A stretch of DNA of 64,000 bases, taken from positions 2,170,001 through 2,234,000 of the forward strand of contig JAMSLZ010000007.1 in assembly GCA_026027325.1 (NCBI GenBank). The letters are read 5' to 3'. This stretch comes from Actinomucor elegans. Lineage: Eukaryota > Mucoromycota > Mucoromycetes > Mucorales > Mucoraceae. The notes beneath the pieces are model-generated. The model worked only from the letters and a program-made list of their open reading frames with translations. It did not search any database and was not told the DNA's origin. Positions 59,701-64,000 of the stretch are shown here, piece by piece (within the stretch, counting starts at the first letter, position 1; each line of letters opens with the position of its first letter). A program made the position numbers and the translations under genes.

Positions 59701-62015
59701 CAAATGTTTTATATGTACATTCAATTCATGCCTATTTTCAATATTCTGTAATTTTCAGTATTCTTTATTCTTTAATCGCCTTATTTATTGAATTTATTTT
59801 TGATATATAGCACCTTTTAATACTATGTATAGTGTATTCTTTTTGGCAAAGAATAGACTCTGTGTGTGTATAATTCTAATGATGAAATAGTTTTCCTTAT
59901 TAATGCACTGTTTTTCTGTCAACGAATATGAGTATGCGTAACGTTTTACAAGTGCAATTAATTCCGCATATGTTGTACAGAAATCTGCGCTGTTTTTTTT
60001 AAAAAAAAAATGCTACTATTGCTGCTATAACTGTAGAAGTGAATAAAAAATGGTCCCAGAAAGGTATAATAGGATTCTTTTTCATCAAAAAAAAGAATGA
60101 AAAAGCCCTTTCATTAGGCTGATTACCCGAAATGGAATTTACTTAATCAATACGCTGGTGAGGGAAGGGAATATATTTTTGTTTTCCCAAACTTAACTAA
60201 AATTTGACAAACAAAAACGTATATACAGCAGTGAAGCAATCTATATAGATATTCAACAAAACTTATATCTATATATAAGTATTCATTAAGATAATGGTCG
60301 AATAAAAATAAAAAACTAATAAATAATAACAATGTGTCATTCTATTTCATTTAATGTTTTATCTGTTATTTTTGTTTAGAATAACCTACATGTCTGTTAA
60401 CTAGACAAAAATATGTTTAACTAAATAATGTATCAATTAGCTTGAAGAGATGTCTAGTTTATTCTTTTACTTTAAATTTTCCAAGTTTCTTTGTCAACAA
60501 CTTTTTCAACTAGTTCATACAAACTCTACTTGAATCCGTTCTTTGTTTATCCCTTTCTTTATACTTAAAAAAGTATACTATTAGCAATTCCTCTTTAATG
60601 GCATTTCTTATTTTGAGCATAAATTACTAATCAGATGCGACATTAAGCCAAAATTAGTAGACAAATTTATAGATCTGCAGATCGTTTAAATATAACAATT
60701 GTAATGCATCTAATTAAATATAATCGGTGTACTTCAGTTAAGCAACTGTCATAATAAATACAGTAGTTTATTTTGAGTATGATTTACTAATCAGAAGTGG
60801 CATTAGACTGAGATCATTCGAAAAATAATGTATGAATCATTAGATTTAGTTCATATGAAATGAATGAAATTGATTGACAGTCACTAATGTACTGTATGCA
60901 TATGATAATTGAGTTACACTACAGTTCCATTAAGCGTAGCAGTCCATCATAAACATATATTATTCGCCTAGTATCGCTTTAAAAACCGAGATTAGTAGAG
61001 TGACCTAGAGTCTTTTTTTTTTTTTTTGCTAATTTTTTATTTATTTAACTTTAATATCATGCATCAGCGGAGAGGTGGAATTTGAATATGAAATGTCAGA
61101 AAAAAAACATATAGAATTATTATAATGCGTAGTAATTGTGAAATTCTGTCAATCTACATAGTTTTACTTGACCGATTTGGGGAATTAGAGATGGTATTTT
61201 TGCTGTTACTATCTCATAGAGAATGGAGTTTTTGTGAAAGATGTGTAACTTGGAGATCATAAAAATCATCTTTATCAAATGCATATTTTAATGTCAGTCG
61301 TTAATATAGTGTTACCGACTATGAAAACCAATTTCTAAGCTTAATGACGACTAGATTTACACTTTGAAGTTAAATATAGAGGATTATAAATTTAATATTT
61401 TTGTAGGTAAACCTAGCCAATTCCAGCATGACCCGATTGCTGGGTTCGGATGCAAAATTGTTGATAACTCGCAACAGGTTACTATATATATATATATAAT
61501 ACCCTCTATTAAAGGCACAATGCATTAATTAAATAGACAATAAGCGCAAGTATATATGTATAGAAGTGGGCAGCAATTCCAGAACAAGGATATGGGTGAC
61601 ATACAGATGTATAGGAAATGTCACTATTATTACAAAGTGAGAAACGCAAAAGCATATTATGCATCAATAAGATATCCCACTTTATGGAAAATTTGATAAC
61701 ACTAATTCTGCATATTAATCGAGCTTACTTTCATTTTCCGTAATAGTACTACTATTAATATGTATTTTCTTTTTTCTTTTAAAAAAAAACAGGAGCAGCG
61801 TAATTAACCACATGCATCTTCACTATGAGATCCCTTTCCACCGCTCTTTCGTTACTTTACTCAATAATAATTCTCGTTAGTTATAGATATTGTATTTGAA
61901 GCACGATTTCGACCTCAACCGCTTAATTTATTTAATTGAATTTGTCATATAAATCATGCCAAATTTGCTTTATCATACAGCAATTATTGACAAATCGCAT
62001 ACAATAAGAGTGTTT
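56756..62015. other. Gene-poor AT-rich desert with dispersed motif copies
   Basis: More than 5 kb without a recognisable gene. Copies of the dispersed motif lie at 56811-56850 (forward), 57100-57160, 59040-59090 and 59185-59240 (reversed), and 60613-60665 and 60775-60830 (forward). Other structure: an A36 run at 59662-59697, a T8/A10 junction at 59993-60010, a CAC/CGC-rich block at 58141-58200 and (TA)n at about 61482-61498. Small open frames here show no codon bias or similarity. Confidence 0.5.
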
Positions 62016-62082
62016 CAGTTAATTAAAGGTTTTTGTAGATTCAGAATGGGTTGCTGCATCTACAAAAACTTTTAATTAACTG
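62016..62082. repeat. Near-perfect 25-bp inverted repeat (hairpin)
   Basis: The left arm at 62016-62040 and the right arm at 62058-62082 are complementary at 24 of 25 positions, with a 17-nt loop at 62041-62057. Both arms begin and end with CAGTTAATTAAA and TTTTTGTAGAT (or their complements). It lies about 230 bp beyond the stop of the secreted protein gene B. It could be a foldback element relic, a structured transcript end or a small MITE; the sequence alone does not decide. Confidence 0.9.
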
Positions 62083-62313
62083 TATTGAGCTATATAGTGA
62101 TAAAGAGTAAATGAAAAACTATAGTCAAGTAATTTTACAATAGTACAGACTTTTTTTCTAGTCATTTTGATATATTCATTTTGATATTATTATCCAACTA
62201 CATATTCGATTACGTTTATAAGATTAATATTTATTCTGTTACAAAAAGATGTTACATGATGATACAGCAAAAAAAAGGAACGACTAAAGAAATGTTATAT
62301 CTAAATAAATTCT
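62083..62313. other. 3' flank of secreted protein gene B
   Basis: AT-rich sequence between the hairpin and the stop codon, presumably the 3' UTR region on the minus strand. Nothing else is visible. Confidence 0.4.
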
Positions 62314-63112
62314 TTACAACTTGGCGAGAACAAGCTTAGCAAGAGCCTTTGCATTCAACTTGGCGCACATCTTGAGACCGACAGCAACACAAGCATCAAG
62401 GGTAACCTTGGCATTAAAATCAGCATCAATCTTGATCTTGGTGACCAAGGGAATGTGGACTTCAACGTCCTTGACACAGGCTTGAACTTCTTCCTTGATC
62501 TTGAGCTTCAAGTCGGCACCAATCTTGGGCAATTCAGCCTTGATCAAAACCTTGGCCTCAGCTTCCAATTCAGTCAAAATACGGATAAGAGTAGCCTTGT
62601 CCAATACAGAGGTACCACACTTCTTGCGGAGCTTGGCTTCAAGGACAGCGTAGATCTTGGCTTGTACTTGGGCATCCAAACTAGCTTCGAATTTAGCCTT
62701 GACCTTCTTGATAGCAGCAGATTGAATAGTCTTGATTTGGACCTTGCCGATCTTGATGAGGCCTCCAACAGCACTAGCTTGGATATTGAGAGAAGCAGAA
62801 ACGCGTTCACAGAACTAAAAGAAAGAAATTGTATTTAGAAATTGTGTTGAGGGTTATTGTACTTCCAAGACTTACGGTAGCAGAAACGGAAGCCCAAACC
62901 TTGGCGTGGAGGTTAGCCTTAACATTGGTCATGATCTTGGCAATAAGGACATCATTGGATTTGACAGGGAACTTGGGAGTGCGAGCAACGAGAGCATGAG
63001 TGTTAATAAGAGATTCTTCAATAATGTCCTTGTTGCTGAGAACAGGAGAAGCAGAAATACAGGTGAACAAGGTAAAGACCAAGACAAGAAGAGGTGCAAA
63101 GGATAACTTCAT
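62314..63112 (-). CDS. Secreted alpha-helical protein, lineage-specific (copy B)
   Basis: Two exons, 62876-63112 and 62314-62814, give 245 residues. The signal peptide is MKLSFAPLLVLVFTLFTCIS followed by ASPVL, almost identical in pattern to copy A. The mature protein is Lys/Ala/Val/Leu-rich with predicted amphipathic helices and shares LINxHxLV, AKIMT.VKA.LHA, ASL.IQAS..GG, DA.VQAKIYA.LE, ELPKIGA and a C-terminal LAKL/LAAL with copy A. It has more Cys (FCERV, KKCGTS, QACVKD, DACVAVGLKMCAKL), so disulfides may differ. An upstream in-frame ATG is not favoured, because the downstream Met gives a start matching copy A. Codon use is again optimised. No enzymatic motif is visible and function is unknown. 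Confidence 0.85.
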
Positions 63113-63173
63113 TGAAAGGAAAGGCAATTGATGTTGAGTATGATGAAAAAAAAAAACATGTAAAATTTGCTCT

Positions 63174-63183
63174 GTATTTATAT
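63174..63183 (-). promoter_or_regulatory. TATA box of secreted protein gene B
   Basis: ATATAAATAC on the minus strand, 62-71 bp upstream of the start at 63112, followed by AGAG and a T-run. The arrangement matches that in front of copy A. Confidence 0.65.
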
Positions 63184-63850
63184 TGAAATGGTTTATTGAT
63201 TATCCTGCCCCACCATAGAATAGTTTCGGACGTAATGGATTATGAGTGAAGAAACAGGTTGATCTAGATGACAGGCACTCACCATTTAATTTAATTCGAT
63301 AAACTCGCCTTGTGTAGTACATAATTCGATTTTCATGTGGGGTACAAGCATCTGCTGTAATACATTCAAGTTGATATTGACTAATATGGCCTTTATCTAG
63401 TGAGACAGACCGATTGTTGAAAACATGGCAATCCATCATGAGCAAAGTCAATTTGGAATAGGGTTCATTTTTTTATGTTTTTTTGATAAACCTTTAACCT
63501 ACTGCTGCATGCTCTATTGACAGCGCCCTGGTTATGTAGTTGATATAATAGCGCGTCAATAGCAGAGTAAATGCAAGATATAATCTTCTAGCGGTGAATA
63601 AAAACAAATCAGGTACGATCTAGAAAGTAAAATACGATTATAGTTACACGAGCTGCTTTGAATTTTTCAATGCTAACAATAGATTCAATATCCACGGCTA
63701 TAGCGTATTTTTTATTTTTATACTTTCAAAGCTATTATTACATCTATGTCGACTGTAGAATGCCTTATAGATCCACACGAACAAGATATACATCGATCAA
63801 GCTACTTCTTGTATTACCCATACTTGTGTACGGCAAAATCTAACTCCTTG
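63184..63850. other. Spacer before the right-edge gene
   Basis: A minus-strand open frame of about 80 codons (63200-63451, includes SLDKGHISQYQLECITADAC) is present but unrecognised and lies in the promoter area of the secreted gene. It is not called. The remainder probably contains the promoter of the right-edge gene. Confidence 0.35.
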
Positions 63851-63973
63851 ATGGAGAGTCCTTCTCAACGTGTATCCTCCTATTTTTCATGTACATCATT
63901 TAAATCAAACAATGCACAGCATTCACTTGATAACGAGACGAATACTGCTGTATCACCACCATTTTTTCAAAAG
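63851..63973 (+). CDS. First exon of an unidentified gene, cut by the window edge
   Basis: An ATG-started 41-codon exon (MESPSQRVSSYFSCTSFKSN, ending PPFFQK) is followed by a good 5' splice sequence, GTATTGG, and then the window ends. The polar Ser/Asn-rich sequence looks like a disordered N-terminus. The product cannot be named. If this is not an exon, the only alternative frame here (MPYRSTRTRYTSIKLL, from 63757) ends after 27 codons. Confidence 0.45.
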
Positions 63974-64000
63974 GTATTGGTTGATACTATCAGCATTATG

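Noticed and set aside
56755..62313. Possible large unannotated gene in the desert
   Set aside because: No chain of exons with coherent protein sequence could be built on either strand; small open frames are interrupted and AT-biased.
63200..63451. Minus-strand frame with several Cys upstream of secreted gene B
   Set aside because: Unrecognised, inside the promoter of gene B, no signal peptide or biased codons. It may be chance.
1..64000. CRISPR arrays, rRNA genes, bacterial operons, centromere or telomere repeats
   Set aside because: Looked for and not seen. The sequence is eukaryotic nuclear DNA, and no regularly spaced or terminal repeat was found.

Overview
The window looks like nuclear DNA of an early-diverging filamentous fungus, most likely Mucoromycota (Mucorales). 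The base composition is strongly AT-rich. The genes carry many short introns that fit GT...AG. The gene content also fits: a LOV-type white-collar photoreceptor, a TEA-domain factor, cytosolic DPP8/9-like peptidase and CLASP. The species cannot be named from sequence alone. Exon chains were assembled by hand from splice-like junctions and reading-frame continuity; for each complete chain except that of the partial last gene the summed length divides by three.

Layout. 0-5 kb (+): the 3' part of a condensin HEAT subunit (CAP-G/Ycg1), then elongation factor 1B-gamma. 5-8 kb (-): a white-collar-1-like photoreceptor ending 85 bp from the EF1B-gamma stop. 8.7-11.6 kb (+): a DPP8/9-like S9B peptidase. 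13-15 kb (+): a Sir2/SIRT1-class deacetylase. 15.3-16.5 kb (-): a four-LIM protein. 16.5-27.4 kb is gene-poor. It holds a decayed ORF, two worn non-LTR retrotransposon tails and a small secreted protein gene (21.25-22.05 kb, -). 27.5-31 kb (+): a DYRK-family kinase. 31.5-32.8 kb (-): a regulator with two Zn2Cys6 clusters. A third retrotransposon tail lies at 34.2-34.6 kb. 35.7-37.2 kb (-): a bestrophin-like anion channel. 39.7-41.8 kb (+): a coiled-coil FYVE protein with a decayed copy of its last exon at 44.15-44.36 kb. 45.7-47.7 kb (-): a TEA/ATTS transcription factor. 48.7-53.2 kb (-): CLASP, divergent from VTI1 (53.6-54.6 kb, +). 55.7-56.8 kb (+): an intronless zinc-less MDR oxidoreductase. 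56.8-62.3 kb is an AT-rich gene desert rich in copies of a short dispersed motif. 62.3-63.1 kb (-): a paralogue of the 21-kb secreted protein gene. At the right edge a first exon of another gene begins (63.85 kb, +).

The genes do not form a pathway or cluster; they are mostly conserved housekeeping, cytoskeletal and regulatory genes separated by repeat-bearing spacers. The most unusual items are: a hidden last exon of the photoreceptor gene encoding a degenerate GATA-like finger; the pair of lineage-specific secreted proteins with matching architecture and promoters; the tandem Zn2Cys6 protein; the broken FYVE exon duplicate; a 13-nt microexon in the bestrophin gene; and a dispersed repeat carrying the core GATGCGACATTTGAC. 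No complete undescribed multi-gene system was seen.
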